Notes under the pieces: model-generated | The model's input: the letters and a program-made list of their open reading frames with translations, nothing else | Database searches by the model: none | Told to the model about the DNA's origin: nothing | Shown here: piece by piece, positions 7,897 to 16,505 of the stretch | Position numbering within the stretch: position 1 is the stretch's first letter | Layout: the number at the start of each line of letters is the position of its first letter | NCBI RefSeq assembly: GCF_000020585.3 | Contig: NC_011138.3 | Span: 2,584,324 to 2,648,323, forward strand | DNA from: Alteromonas mediterranea DE | Lineage (GTDB): Bacteria; Pseudomonadota; Gammaproteobacteria; Enterobacterales; Alteromonadaceae | Length of the DNA stretch: 64,000 nucleotides | Direction of reading: 5' to 3' | Program-made: the position numbers and the translations under genes

Positions 7897-10005
7897 ATGA
7901 CAGAGGTTATAAAAATTCTGTTAGTAGAGGATGATGAAGATGATTACTTCTTAACCTCTGATTATCTAGCACAATGTGAGTCACCTTCGTTTGAACTAAC
8001 CTGGGTGACTAATAGTCTAGATGCCGTAGAGGCACTCAAAACTAACAATTTTGATTTGTGCTTGCTAGATTATTTGTTGGGTGCTGAAAATGCCATCGAC
8101 GTGCTAGGGCTTTTGAAATCTAATCAAATTAGCTTACCCGTGGTGATCCTCACTGGCCAGTCTGACTCAGCGGTTGATGAAATGGTTATGCGTGCTGGTG
8201 CTGCAGACTATCTTCAAAAATCAGAAATAGAAACGCCTCGTTTTATGCGTACTATTCGCTACGCGATGGTGCGCCGCGATATTGAAAACGAACGCATTGA
8301 ACGTAATAAAGTCGAGCAGAAGAACAAGGCGAAAGACAAGTTTCTTGCCCACTTAGGCCACGAACTTCGAACACCGCTAACCTCCATTTTAGGGTACACA
8401 GAGCTCCTTATTGATGACGCGCGCAACAGCGCTTTTCAACAGGAGCTATCGATTATCCACTCAAACGGAAAACACTTGTTAAGCCTGCTAAATGATTTAC
8501 TTGATATGTCCCGTATTATGGCGGAAAAGCTTGAGCTTAATATTCAAGACGTTAATTTATCAGCCTTTTTAACCGATATTCATTCGTTGATGCGGCTTAA
8601 TGCCAAAGATAAGGGTCTTAGCCTTAACGTTGTGTCAAAAACCAAAATTCCAGAGTTTATCCAAACCGACCCAACGCGCCTGCGTCAGGTACTGCTGAAC
8701 TTAATATCGAATGCCGTAAAGTTCACTGATAAAGGAAGTATAACGTTAACCATCGAACTAGATGAATACACGCCTCAGGATGGCTCCCCTCCTCTACTCA
8801 GGTTTTCCGTTGATGATACAGGTATTGGCATGGCGCCAGATAAATTGAAAAATATCTTCCAGCCCTTTGAACAAATTGAAGATGTTATGCGTGCCAATCA
8901 CGGAGGTGCAGGGTTAGGGCTTGCAATCTGTAATGAGTTAGTTTCTAAGTTGGGCGGGGATATTGCGGTTACTTCTCGACTTGGCGAAGGAAGTACGTTT
9001 ACCTTTGATATAAATCCCGGTGAGCTATCTTCACAACCACTGGTTGACTTACAGCTCGGTCAAATTCAACCGGTGGAGTCGAGCAGCATTGACCTGTGCG
9101 TTACAGGTAGAGTGCTAATTGTAGATGACCTTAGAGAGATACGCAGACTAACGGGGCACCTTGTCAGTCAGTCACAAGCTGACATAAGCTACGCTGAAAA
9201 TGGCGTAAAAGCGCTGGAAGCCGTATTAGAAGCTGATGAACACAATCAACCTTTCGATTTGGTTCTTATGGATATTCATATGCCCGTAATGAACGGTATT
9301 GAAGCCCTCCACGCTATCCGCCGGCACGGGCAAGATATTCCTGTTATTGCTGTCACCGCCGCGAGCCGTAAAGGCCTGCGGGAGTCGCTAATTCGAGAAG
9401 GGTTTAACGATGTTATAGGCAAACCTATAGACCGCTTTGCATTGGCAAATTTGCTTTCTCAATATTTGCCTCCAGGCAATTATGTAACCTTTACTAATGT
9501 AGAGAGTCAAGTCGCTGATATGCCAATGGAAAAGCCCTATGCACCGGAAGAAAACAAGACGCCTAAAAGTAACCTCTATCTAGAGAACATAGGTGAAACA
9601 ACAGTGCAAAGCTCGGACAATAAGCCAAACGATACTCACCCAGAAAATGGCGAGGCTGCGCCAAAACATAAGCGCATTCTTGTCATTGAAGACGACGAAG
9701 ACGCAGCTGAATTGCTACAGCTTTTTCTCACTCATTTAGGCCACGCCGTCACCACAGAGTATTGTGGGGCTGACGCGTTAAACACAGCAGAAGGTCAGAA
9801 TTTTGATCATATCCTGATGGATTTAACCCTGCCTGACTATAATGGCTACGACCTTGCCGCAGAACTGAAACAGAAACTCCCTGATGCCGTACTAACGATT
9901 GTAAGCGGCCACGAAGCAGACACCGATGCCATGTCATCTATTGGCATAGATAGTGCGCTTTTAAAACCCGTATCTAAAGACGATTTGGCCTCCGTAGTAG
10001 GTTAA
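7897..10005 (+). CDS. Soluble hybrid histidine kinase with three receiver domains
   Basis: A 702-residue protein with order REC-HisKA-HATPase-REC-REC. Phospho-acceptors are Asp58 (LCLLDYLLG), Asp459 (LVLMDIHMP) and Asp642 (ILMDLTLP). The kinase phospho-His is residue 155 (LGHELRTPL). The ATPase boxes include LNLISNAVKF, DDTGIGM and GAGLGLAIC. There is no transmembrane segment or sensor domain, so the N-terminal receiver is the likely input. No histidine phosphotransfer domain is fused, leaving the neighbouring small DHp-like protein or an unlinked Hpt as candidate relay. It starts 12 bases after the Rcp1-like gene with GGAG eight bases before the ATG, and a terminator ends the operon. Confidence 0.93.
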   Translation: MTEVIKILLVEDDEDDYFLTSDYLAQCESPSFELTWVTNSLDAVEALKTNNFDLCLLDYLLGAENAIDVLGLLKSNQISLPVVILTGQSDSAVDEMVMRAGAADYLQKSEIETPRFMRTIRYAMVRRDIENERIERNKVEQKNKAKDKFLAHLGHELRTPLTSILGYTELLIDDARNSAFQQELSIIHSNGKHLLSLLNDLLDMSRIMAEKLELNIQDVNLSAFLTDIHSLMRLNAKDKGLSLNVVSKTKIPEFIQTDPTRLRQVLLNLISNAVKFTDKGSITLTIELDEYTPQDGSPPLLRFSVDDTGIGMAPDKLKNIFQPFEQIEDVMRANHGGAGLGLAICNELVSKLGGDIAVTSRLGEGSTFTFDINPGELSSQPLVDLQLGQIQPVESSSIDLCVTGRVLIVDDLREIRRLTGHLVSQSQADISYAENGVKALEAVLEADEHNQPFDLVLMDIHMPVMNGIEALHAIRRHGQDIPVIAVTAASRKGLRESLIREGFNDVIGKPIDRFALANLLSQYLPPGNYVTFTNVESQVADMPMEKPYAPEENKTPKSNLYLENIGETTVQSSDNKPNDTHPENGEAAPKHKRILVIEDDEDAAELLQLFLTHLGHAVTTEYCGADALNTAEGQNFDHILMDLTLPDYNGYDLAAELKQKLPDAVLTIVSGHEADTDAMSSIGIDSALLKPVSKDDLASVVG

Positions 10006-10043
10006 ATCGAATCCAATGGCGCAAAGACTAAGAAAATATTACA

Positions 10044-10090
10044 AGGGTTTGCAAACGAACGTGTGAGACTTGCAAACCCTCTCCTTTTTT
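10044..10090 (+). terminator. Terminator of the phosphorelay operon
   Basis: An 11-base perfect inverted repeat (AGGGTTTGCAA / TTGCAAACCCT) with a 15-base loop is followed by CTCC and a T run. It lies 38 bases after the hybrid kinase stop. Confidence 0.85.
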
Positions 10091-10158
10091 CCAAACCCTA
10101 TATATACATAAAAAACTAATAAAACAATAGCTTACATACATGGTATACAGGTTGCACC

Positions 10159-10184
10159 CTTAATATTGAACCCAAAATATTAAG
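10159..10184 (+). promoter_or_regulatory. 5' leader hairpin abutting the Shine-Dalgarno of the YqjD-like gene
   Basis: CTTAATATT and AATATTAAG form a perfect 9-base inverted repeat with an 8-base loop. Its last base is the first G of the GGAG ribosome binding site. In RNA the AU-rich stem could partly mask translation start, as in thermosensor-like leaders. Alternatively it is a DNA operator. Function is inferred. Confidence 0.4.
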
Positions 10185-10193
10185 GAGAGTATT

Positions 10194-10523
10194 ATGGCTA
10201 CACAAGCATCAGCAAAATCGCAAACGGTAAAAACGAGTACGACTAACGGCGTAACTGAGCCGAGCCACCCAGTAACGGATCAACTGAAAGAATCTCTTCA
10301 CTCTTCGGTAGACAAGTTAGCAGACAGTGCCGGTATCGCCGAAGAAAACATTCGTAAAACAGCATCGTCTTCTGCGGAAAATATGTCGGCACGAAAGCGC
10401 CTTGCAGAACAAAAATGGCAAGCGTCAAAAGTACGTAAATACGCCATAGAAAACCCGGTAACCACTGCGGGTATTGCATTCGCCGCAGGCATGTTGGTAA
10501 CTTCACTACTTCGCAAGAAATAA
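10194..10523 (+). CDS. DUF883-type YqjD/ElaB-like membrane-anchored protein
   Basis: A 109-residue protein with a polar, helical N-terminal part (about 25-85) and one C-terminal hydrophobic helix (about 88-105: NPVTTAGIAFAAGMLVTSLLRKK). This tail with glycine spacing is typical of the YqjD/ElaB/YgaM group, RpoS-controlled inner-membrane proteins that can bind ribosomes in E. coli. It leads a tandem set with a YqjE-like and a third small protein, mirroring E. coli yqjD-yqjE-yqjK. Similarity is at the level of architecture and tail, so orthology is not proven. Confidence 0.72.
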   Translation: MATQASAKSQTVKTSTTNGVTEPSHPVTDQLKESLHSSVDKLADSAGIAEENIRKTASSSAENMSARKRLAEQKWQASKVRKYAIENPVTTAGIAFAAGMLVTSLLRKK

Positions 10524-10526
10524 CCG

Positions 10527-11039
10527 ATGACAGTGCCTGATTTTCACAAAGCACAATTTTCATTGTGTGAAGAAAATCCGTTTCGCCTGACGCCTCCTGG
10601 CGCTCAGGCGACGCTTAACGCCGATAGACATTCAAGCGCTAATAAATCAGCAAATTCTACTACTGAGCAAAACTACCCCGACCCTTCCTTCTCAAGCATC
10701 ATATCTGCGCTTAAAGAAGCATTTTCTCAAAGAAAAGCACAAGGGTTCGCGTTTTTAGAACTGACTAACAGTGAATTGATGCTCATAAAAAAGAGTATTT
10801 TTGTTACGGTATTCGCTTGCTTAGCTGCTTTTGCGGTAGGAACTGTTTGCTGGCTTATCTTAAACATCGCTATTGGCGCTTTTCTTCACAGTATGGGTGT
10901 GCATTACGTGATAGTACCGTTAGTGCTATTGGCTATTAATGTGTTAACAGCATTTGGACTATTTAGACTTGCTCAAAACGCGTTTGGGTACATCAGCTTT
11001 CACCGGCTTGTACAAACGTGGAGACGAGTTTTCGGTTAG
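10527..11039 (+). CDS. YqjE-like / phage-holin-superfamily membrane protein
   Basis: A 170-residue protein with a long polar N-terminus (about 1-85) and two adjacent transmembrane helices (about 92-117 and 123-148). It ends with a basic tail. The region around LTNSELMLIKKSIFVTVFACLAAFAVGTVCW and the two-helix hairpin resemble YqjE-like proteins of the putative holin-X type. It begins 3 bases after the stop of the YqjD-like gene, so the two are translationally coupled. The function is unknown; E. coli YqjE is a stress-associated inner-membrane protein. Confidence 0.65.
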   Translation: MTVPDFHKAQFSLCEENPFRLTPPGAQATLNADRHSSANKSANSTTEQNYPDPSFSSIISALKEAFSQRKAQGFAFLELTNSELMLIKKSIFVTVFACLAAFAVGTVCWLILNIAIGAFLHSMGVHYVIVPLVLLAINVLTAFGLFRLAQNAFGYISFHRLVQTWRRVFG

Positions 11040-11098
11040 CTATTCCCTGCTACAAACTAATTCATATCTTTTGTCAAAAATAGCGTAAGGTAACCACG

Positions 11099-11356
11099 AT
11101 GAACATTTTTTTAAAGGCTAATATGCGTGACATCGCAGAAAAGGAACATGCTTACTTTTCGCAAAAGCATCATGCAGATGTTGCAGTTACGCAAGCAAAA
11201 AGGCAATGTAAGCTATTAATGGGCAAACCCGAGACGCTATTGGGTATTGCTGCATTTGGCGGTTACAAAGGTGCAGTTGATGCTAAGCCTAAAGCAAAAC
11301 GCAATCAGGCCATGATGGCGCTAGGCAGAACCGCGCTATTGTCATTGTTTCAATGA
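11099..11356 (+). CDS. Small YqjK-position hypothetical protein
   Basis: An 85-residue basic protein I do not recognise by sequence. It has one weakly hydrophobic stretch (about 48-58, LLGIAAFGGYKG) and a hydrophobic end (ALLSLFQ). It occupies the place held by yqjK in the E. coli yqjDEK cluster. A good Shine-Dalgarno (AAGG) precedes the ATG. It follows the YqjE-like gene by 59 bases and is probably in the same operon. Confidence 0.6.
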   Translation: MNIFLKANMRDIAEKEHAYFSQKHHADVAVTQAKRQCKLLMGKPETLLGIAAFGGYKGAVDAKPKAKRNQAMMALGRTALLSLFQ

Positions 11357-11382
11357 CCTAAATAATCTAAGGAGTACGTGAG

Positions 11383-11958
11383 ATGACCGGAAAACCTACG
11401 TCGAAAAGTCGCAAGATGCTTGCTGGTATTGGTATAGCATTTAGTCTTGTAATAGTAGGTTGCTCATCGACGCCAGTCGCTGCGCCTACCCCTTATAAAT
11501 CGGCAAACACAAAAGCCGGTTATGGATACTCTAGTGAGAAACTTTCGGGCAGCGAATACAAAGTTCTCTTTAAGGCCACAGACAAAACTCCTGCAGATAA
11601 AGTTCAGCAATACGCCCTCCATCGCGCTGCACAAATTGCGCAAAAGCAGGGGTACAGCTATTTATCTATAGTAAAAACTAACGTAGATAAAAAGCCTGTA
11701 TTGGCACGAGAAATTGTGGCTAATAATGAAAAGCCGGCAGCTTTTCAAATTGATAGACAATGCACCATGTCCGGATGTGAAGAAGTGGCACAGCCGATGT
11801 CCGTGCCTAATTCCAGTGACGTGGTAAAAACACAGATCAACGATATTTATTTTACCATCGTCGTTAAAATGGCAAATGATATGGCAAGCTTAGGTAAAAA
11901 CGCCTTCACTGTAGAAGAAGTGCTTGCTGAGCCGCTTGAGACTAAAGGCAGTAATTAA
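11383..11958 (+). CDS. CC0125/CC1285-like outer-membrane lipoprotein
   Basis: A 191-residue lipoprotein. A basic N-region and hydrophobic core lead to the lipobox VGCSS, with lipidated Cys about residue 27. The mature part contains YGYSSEKLSGSEYKVLFKATDKT followed by a helix with HRAAQIAQKQGYSYLSIV, the pattern of the CC0125/CC1285 lipoprotein family. An internal Cys pair (CTMSGC, about residues 127-132) could form a disulfide in the periplasm. A strong Shine-Dalgarno (AAGGAG) precedes the ATG 26 bases after the previous gene. Function is unknown; the setting suggests an envelope-stress role. Confidence 0.75.
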   Translation: MTGKPTSKSRKMLAGIGIAFSLVIVGCSSTPVAAPTPYKSANTKAGYGYSSEKLSGSEYKVLFKATDKTPADKVQQYALHRAAQIAQKQGYSYLSIVKTNVDKKPVLAREIVANNEKPAAFQIDRQCTMSGCEEVAQPMSVPNSSDVVKTQINDIYFTIVVKMANDMASLGKNAFTVEEVLAEPLETKGSN

Positions 11959-11993
11959 ACCGGTAAATACTCGGACCTTTCCATTTTAGGCAT

Positions 11994-12647
11994 CTAAGCG
12001 TCATCTGAGGTGAGGTGAAGCGTATTAGCGCGCTCTATCCACTCTAGGCTCTTGGTTTGCTCGTCTAACGTACCCTTTGCATCTTCTAAGAAGACCTGAC
12101 AGAAATAGTCTACCGCGGGCAGCTTTTCGCGGTAGCGCTTTAGCTGAACTTCCATTTCTCTCATCGCGTTAGAAAACTCAGAATTTGATTTTGACAGTTC
12201 ATAATCGCACTTTAAATATGCGCATAAGACATCGGCAGCTTTTGCTAGCGTTACGTGATCGTCATCTTTATTTTGCTCAATTAGCGGAATATATCTAGCC
12301 TGTAATTCCTCGGGCAAAGTCTTAATGAGCATTAGCTCAAAGCGACGCTCTAGCTTTTTTATTGCAGCCGTGGTTTCCGGGTCGTGGTATTTAACCGGGC
12401 TAGGTATATCACTCATCCCTGCAATTTCACTTCCCTCGTGAAAGATAGCCATTGCCGCAACCCTATCAGGGTTGATGTCTTCGTTAAATACATCGCACGC
12501 TATCGCACCAAGCATGTGGGCCACAAAGGAGGCTTCGTATATGTGGGTCGATAACATCTCTTCCTGGAATTGTGCCATAAGCGGCCACCGTTTCACATTG
12601 CGAGCGCGCTGCATAAGACCGATAAACGCAGAATGTGTTTCTGCCAT
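11994..12647 (-). CDS. yfbR: HD-superfamily 5'-deoxynucleotidase, YfbR-like
   Basis: A 217-residue member of the HD phosphohydrolase superfamily that aligns along its length with E. coli YfbR, which dephosphorylates deoxyribonucleoside 5'-monophosphates. Shared landmarks are RWPLM (20-24), the first metal His35 in STHIYEASFVAH, DIPSPVKY (80-87) and AKAADVLCAYLKC with the last metal Asp. The defining HD pair is instead His70-Glu71 (FHEGSE), an Asp-to-Glu change at a metal ligand; the catalytic Glu equivalent (Glu74) is kept. The protein may therefore have altered metal use or activity. It is single and convergent to the lipoprotein gene. Confidence 0.85.
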   Translation of the reverse strand: MAETHSAFIGLMQRARNVKRWPLMAQFQEEMLSTHIYEASFVAHMLGAIACDVFNEDINPDRVAAMAIFHEGSEIAGMSDIPSPVKYHDPETTAAIKKLERRFELMLIKTLPEELQARYIPLIEQNKDDDHVTLAKAADVLCAYLKCDYELSKSNSEFSNAMREMEVQLKRYREKLPAVDYFCQVFLEDAKGTLDEQTKSLEWIERANTLHLTSDDA

Positions 12648-12903
12648 AAACTTTTTTCCTTCACTTTCATCTTAGACGTTTCTAACCTATCACCTTAGCA
12701 AACACACTGCTAATACCATAGGTGATCACGAGCCTGTAAAAAATGCATTTTTTCGTGTAATCGTGACTTCCATAATTGGAAATAAACTAAACCAAACATT
12801 GGTCAAATTAAAATTTAGTCATATATATCATAAACATACAAACTCGGCACGAAGCTAGCATTATTCATAGTGAAAGTAACGGAAGCAATACGAGGATTTA
12901 GTT

Positions 12904-13080
12904 ATGTTAGGTTGGGCAATCACATTTTTTATCATCGCCATTATTGCAGCAGTTTTTGGTTTTGGAGGCATCGCTGGTGCAGCAACAGGTATAGCACAGT
13001 TTTTATTCTTTGTGTTTATCGCGCTGCTAGTAATCTCACTTATCGCTAACGCGCTTCGTGGCAGAGCACCAAAAGCCTAA
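12904..13080 (+). CDS. DUF1328 (YtjA-like) small membrane protein
   Basis: A 58-residue hydrophobic protein translated from the ATG at 12904 (begins [12 protein letters not shown], ends RGRAPKA) with GAGG upstream. Two short transmembrane helices (about 4-20 and 30-50) surround a glycine-rich turn [15 protein letters not shown], the signature of DUF1328. Members are induced by stress and stationary phase in several bacteria; biochemical function is unknown. It is followed after 38 bases by a tiny lipoprotein gene, probably co-transcribed up to the terminator at 13331. Confidence 0.88.
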   Translation: MLGWAITFFIIAIIAAVFGFGGIAGAATGIAQFLFFVFIALLVISLIANALRGRAPKA

Positions 13081-13118
13081 AAGTAATAATTATTTTAGTA
13101 GGAAAAAGGAGTAAGGAT

Positions 13119-13313
13119 ATGTTTTCATTTAAAAATCTATCAAAAGTACTAGTAGCATCAGCATTTGCTTTATCACTAGCCGCATGTGGCGATGGTGAAG
13201 CAGAAGACGCAGGCGAAGAGCTAGACGAGATGGTTACCGACGCAGGTAACGCCGTTGAAGACGCGTGTGAAGATGTGAAAGAAGGCGTAGAAGCTGAAGA
13301 TAAAGACTGTTAA
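13119..13313 (+). CDS. Tiny acidic lipoprotein
   Basis: A 64-residue precursor with signal peptide MFSFKNLSKVLVASAFALSLAAC ending in a lipobox (LAAC, lipidated Cys23). The mature 42 residues are strongly acidic (many Glu and Asp) with two further cysteines (Cys50 and the C-terminal Cys). The size resembles entericidin-like lipoproteins but the sequence does not. AAGGAG lies before the ATG. It sits downstream of DUF1328 and upstream of a strong terminator. Function unknown. Confidence 0.8.
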   Translation: MFSFKNLSKVLVASAFALSLAACGDGEAEDAGEELDEMVTDAGNAVEDACEDVKEGVEAEDKDC

Positions 13314-13330
13314 TCAGCACTTTATCGCCA

Positions 13331-13358
13331 AAGGGCCAGACATATGTCTGGCCCTTTT
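13331..13358. terminator. Bidirectional terminator
   Basis: A perfect 26-base palindrome built on AAGGGCCAGAC / GTCTGGCCCTT with a T run. It follows the tiny lipoprotein gene by 17 bases and faces the end of the convergent DUF349 operon, so it can serve both. Confidence 0.85.
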
Positions 13359-13379
13359 AGTTTGTGTTAAGGCTAACGG

Positions 13380-13598
13380 TTACGCCACCTCTTCACCGCC
13401 TAACTCCCTGGCTAAATCATCAAGAGTGGACAGTGTGGAATCGAACACGCCTACCACGTAGCGATATTTAACGCTTACGTGATGATCTGACCGCCCAAAT
13501 TTCACTTTTAGCCCTTCAGCATCAATATGTTTAACCGTGTTTAAAAATCGATAAGCGGACATTTCTGTCTCGAAATGATATTCAACCGCGTTTTCCAT
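13380..13598 (-). CDS. Small hypothetical protein downstream of DUF349 gene
   Basis: A 72-residue protein I do not recognise. It starts MENAVEYHFETEMSAYRFLNTVKH and is predicted to be soluble with mixed alpha/beta content. Its ATG directly follows the stop codon of the DUF349 gene, giving tight translational coupling. It shares the transcript with the DUF349 and YeaC-like genes and is followed by a terminator. Function unknown. Confidence 0.7.
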   Translation of the reverse strand: MENAVEYHFETEMSAYRFLNTVKHIDAEGLKVKFGRSDHHVSVKYRYVVGVFDSTLSTLDDLARELGGEEVA

Positions 13599-16505
13599 TT
13601 AAGCCACCACCTCTGGGTACGCATCAATAACCGCAACAACCCGTTGCGCCAAGTGTTTGTCCTTTTCACACAGCACATCAAAGGATAGCCAATCGGCCAA
13701 AATATCGGGCGCTGTAGCGGCTTGCCCTTGTTCTAACTTCGCCGTCATCATTTGTAACTGTACGCTGGAACGTATTGATGCATCAGCGGCCGGACTTGGC
13801 ATATCTGTAGCAACTTCTAACGCCACCGTTAGCCACTGCCTATCGTGCTGACAGCTGGCATTACCATCAGATTGCCTAAGAAGGCTTGACCACCGTCTGC
13901 CCACTGTTTCAAGTAAGGTCTCTTCATCGCCTTCCCGAGCGGTGCCGCCCTCCCCTACGTTAAGAAGAAGTAATGAACTAAGCGCTTGTGCTTTTTGTAC
14001 CCGAGCTTGAGATTGAGCGCTTTTCGCGAGCGAAACACGTTTTGCCTCTAAGGCTTCTAACTTTCTTTCCACTTTACTGCGTTGTGGTTTAGGTAAATCA
14101 CGAAGTTGTTCGTTGATTTCGCTTACTATCTCATCGAAAGCCGCGCTGTCACTCTTAATATCGATATTATCGACTTTACTAAGCAGCTCATCGACTTGCG
14201 CATTAAACGCGTTACTTTGTACTTTTCTCTCAGCCTTAAGTCGCTCGAAAACCGCGTCATTTGCCGCTTTAAACTCTGCCCAAAGCTTACTTTCTTCTCG
14301 CTTGCCTGCATGCCCGATTTGCTTCCACTGAGCCTGTAAACCCTGTGATTTGTCGGCAGCGCTATGCACATCATCTTCCGTAGCAAGTTGCTGAGCCTGT
14401 GCAACCAAGGCGCGCTTTTGCGCTTGATTGCCACTTTGCCACTGCTGTATTTTGCTTTGAATTGGCGACGATACCGCTTTCCACTCTTGTTTAAGTGGTT
14501 CGTATATTTCGCGCTCAACTTGACCGGCGCTATGCCATTGTTTCGCAGCTTTATCGAACACTTTTACCAACTCTGATTCAGGCGTATTGATGTCTATCGC
14601 CTTAACAGTTGCAATGATCGACATACGCTTTTCACGAGCCTGAGCGCGTTGCTCATCAAGCTTGGCATAATGTTCTCGGCAAGGCTCAAACGCTTTTTCA
14701 AGAGCTTCGTCAAACTGCTGCTGTAATGCAGCGTCTTCACCATCGTCACTTCCATTACTGGTAGATGAGGGGGTTAACGACAGCCACTGCTTGCGCAAGT
14801 ATTTAATTGCTTCGCTTCGTGCTTTTATATTGTCGGCCTGTGTTGAGGCTAGCGCTTTGGCTTCTTCAACCAACGCGGGCTTTCTTGGCGCCGCAAGGTA
14901 ATCTTGCCAGCCTTCCAAATGCGACACCTCCTCAGCTGTTTTTACAAAACGTTTTTCGACCTGCTTTTTCGCATTACTAGGCAGCGCATGATAGCTTTCG
15001 TCAAGCTTAGCAAACTTAGCAATAGCGACGCGGAACTTACCCTGCCCGATAAGGTTATCGATAACGCTAATTTGCTTTCTAACGTGCTTCACTTGCTCAC
15101 TTTCTTTCGATTTCTTCGCACGCTCGTTAGCGTTCACCCGTTTAGTCGCAGCGTTAAAGCGCTTCATCAACGCTTTTGGAATAGTCGCTAATTCACGGCT
15201 TAACACTTGATAATCGTTTCGCGCTTCAATGAAAGCACCGTTAAGGCTGGCCACGTTATTACTTTCTGCTGCTAGACCTTCACTAGCGCTATCTTCGTTC
15301 ACATCGTTTTGAGAAGCATCAACAATTTTAGCGGCAATATCTTCTAACGTTTGCAGCTTAATAAGCAGCTTTTGTCCATATTGCTGCTGCATTGAAAACC
15401 GCTCTAGTTGGTCATTCAACCCGTCCACTTCGCGCTTAATTTCTGCAATACGTTTCTCGTTTGAGTTTTCGCTTTCCATTCGAGAAAGCTGTTCTAACGT
15501 CGCTTCTACGCCGCGTACACTTTCGTTGACCGTGGCGACATCGGCAAGCGTAGCCTCACAAAGACGATTATTATATAGCCAAGATACTTGCTCGTTAGCG
15601 TATGTTAGCTGTTGCTCGCACAAAGCCTTCGTATTGGCAAGCTGCGCGGCCTGCTGCTTCTCTTCCCACGCCGGACGAATACGTTGTAAATAACGCTCGA
15701 CCTGTTCAGATATACGGGTGCGTTTTTCGTCATACTCTGCGCGCTCGTCCTGAGTGAGTAAATCAAGTTGCGCAAATAATCCCGTTAACTCGCTGTCGAA
15801 TTCCCGCTGTTTTTCATCGATGAATTGCACGTCAGACTTATCGAGCAGCGCTTGGTATTTAGACAACACTAACGTAAGCTGTTTTTTAAGCTCCACGGGG
15901 CGGCGCTGAGCGTCTTTTATCGCCGCTACTCGCGTATCAATCTGCGCAAGTAACTCGCTATCTGAGACCTTTTTGGCCAGCTTCTGCAACTCGGATATTT
16001 TATCTTGAGCATTGATGAGCTGGGTTTGTAAACCCGCACTCGCCCCTTCCAGAAATACGTATTGCGTAAACGAGGGCTTGTCGACTTTTTCGATTAACGC
16101 TTTCGCAAGACTATCGTCTGATAAAAGCGCGGGGTCTTTTGATAGCATTTGCGGTAGCATCTGCACCACTAAGTCAGCACTGGCCGTTTCGGTTAAAAAC
16201 GAAAACTTTTCCTGAGATGAAAGTGAGAGGTCGCCTTCCCCTACGAGCGCTTCGTTTACCTTTTTTTCAGCGGTTTTCTTTACTCGTGTTTGCTTTGCAA
16301 TTTGCGACATTTTAAGCCAAAGAACAAAGCTATTAAGCTTTTCAAGAGCAGCCAAACTGACATTACTGTCTTCGTCATTGAAGGCTAATTCGTGAAGAAT
16401 TGTTTTTTCTTGTGCCTTAACTGGAGAGAGACTTTCAATTGCCTGAATGCGTTTCTCTGGTTTTGGGCTTTGGTGTGAAGGCGTAAATATACGACTAAAT
16501 ATCAT
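13599..16505 (-). CDS. DUF349-domain protein
   Basis: A 968-residue, highly charged, mostly helical and coiled-coil protein. Several DUF349-like repeats are recognisable between about residues 540 and 830 by W-(KQ)-rich segments such as AIKYLRKQWLSL, VFDKAAKQWHSAGQ and GLQAQWKQIGHAGKREESKLWAEFKAANDAVF. Its N-terminal 100 residues resemble a HEAT-like lead. No signal peptide or membrane segment is present. DUF349 proteins occur in many bacteria and have no settled biochemical role. The gene overlaps the end of the YeaC-like gene by 11 bases and is coupled to the small protein downstream. Confidence 0.85.
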   Translation of the reverse strand: MIFSRIFTPSHQSPKPEKRIQAIESLSPVKAQEKTILHELAFNDEDSNVSLAALEKLNSFVLWLKMSQIAKQTRVKKTAEKKVNEALVGEGDLSLSSQEKFSFLTETASADLVVQMLPQMLSKDPALLSDDSLAKALIEKVDKPSFTQYVFLEGASAGLQTQLINAQDKISELQKLAKKVSDSELLAQIDTRVAAIKDAQRRPVELKKQLTLVLSKYQALLDKSDVQFIDEKQREFDSELTGLFAQLDLLTQDERAEYDEKRTRISEQVERYLQRIRPAWEEKQQAAQLANTKALCEQQLTYANEQVSWLYNNRLCEATLADVATVNESVRGVEATLEQLSRMESENSNEKRIAEIKREVDGLNDQLERFSMQQQYGQKLLIKLQTLEDIAAKIVDASQNDVNEDSASEGLAAESNNVASLNGAFIEARNDYQVLSRELATIPKALMKRFNAATKRVNANERAKKSKESEQVKHVRKQISVIDNLIGQGKFRVAIAKFAKLDESYHALPSNAKKQVEKRFVKTAEEVSHLEGWQDYLAAPRKPALVEEAKALASTQADNIKARSEAIKYLRKQWLSLTPSSTSNGSDDGEDAALQQQFDEALEKAFEPCREHYAKLDEQRAQAREKRMSIIATVKAIDINTPESELVKVFDKAAKQWHSAGQVEREIYEPLKQEWKAVSSPIQSKIQQWQSGNQAQKRALVAQAQQLATEDDVHSAADKSQGLQAQWKQIGHAGKREESKLWAEFKAANDAVFERLKAERKVQSNAFNAQVDELLSKVDNIDIKSDSAAFDEIVSEINEQLRDLPKPQRSKVERKLEALEAKRVSLAKSAQSQARVQKAQALSSLLLLNVGEGGTAREGDEETLLETVGRRWSSLLRQSDGNASCQHDRQWLTVALEVATDMPSPAADASIRSSVQLQMMTAKLEQGQAATAPDILADWLSFDVLCEKDKHLAQRVVAVIDAYPEVVA

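Noticed and set aside
14106-15191. Plus-strand and alternative-frame open frames across the DUF349 gene
   Set aside because: They are shadows of a long, biased coding sequence on the minus strand with clear start and operon context.
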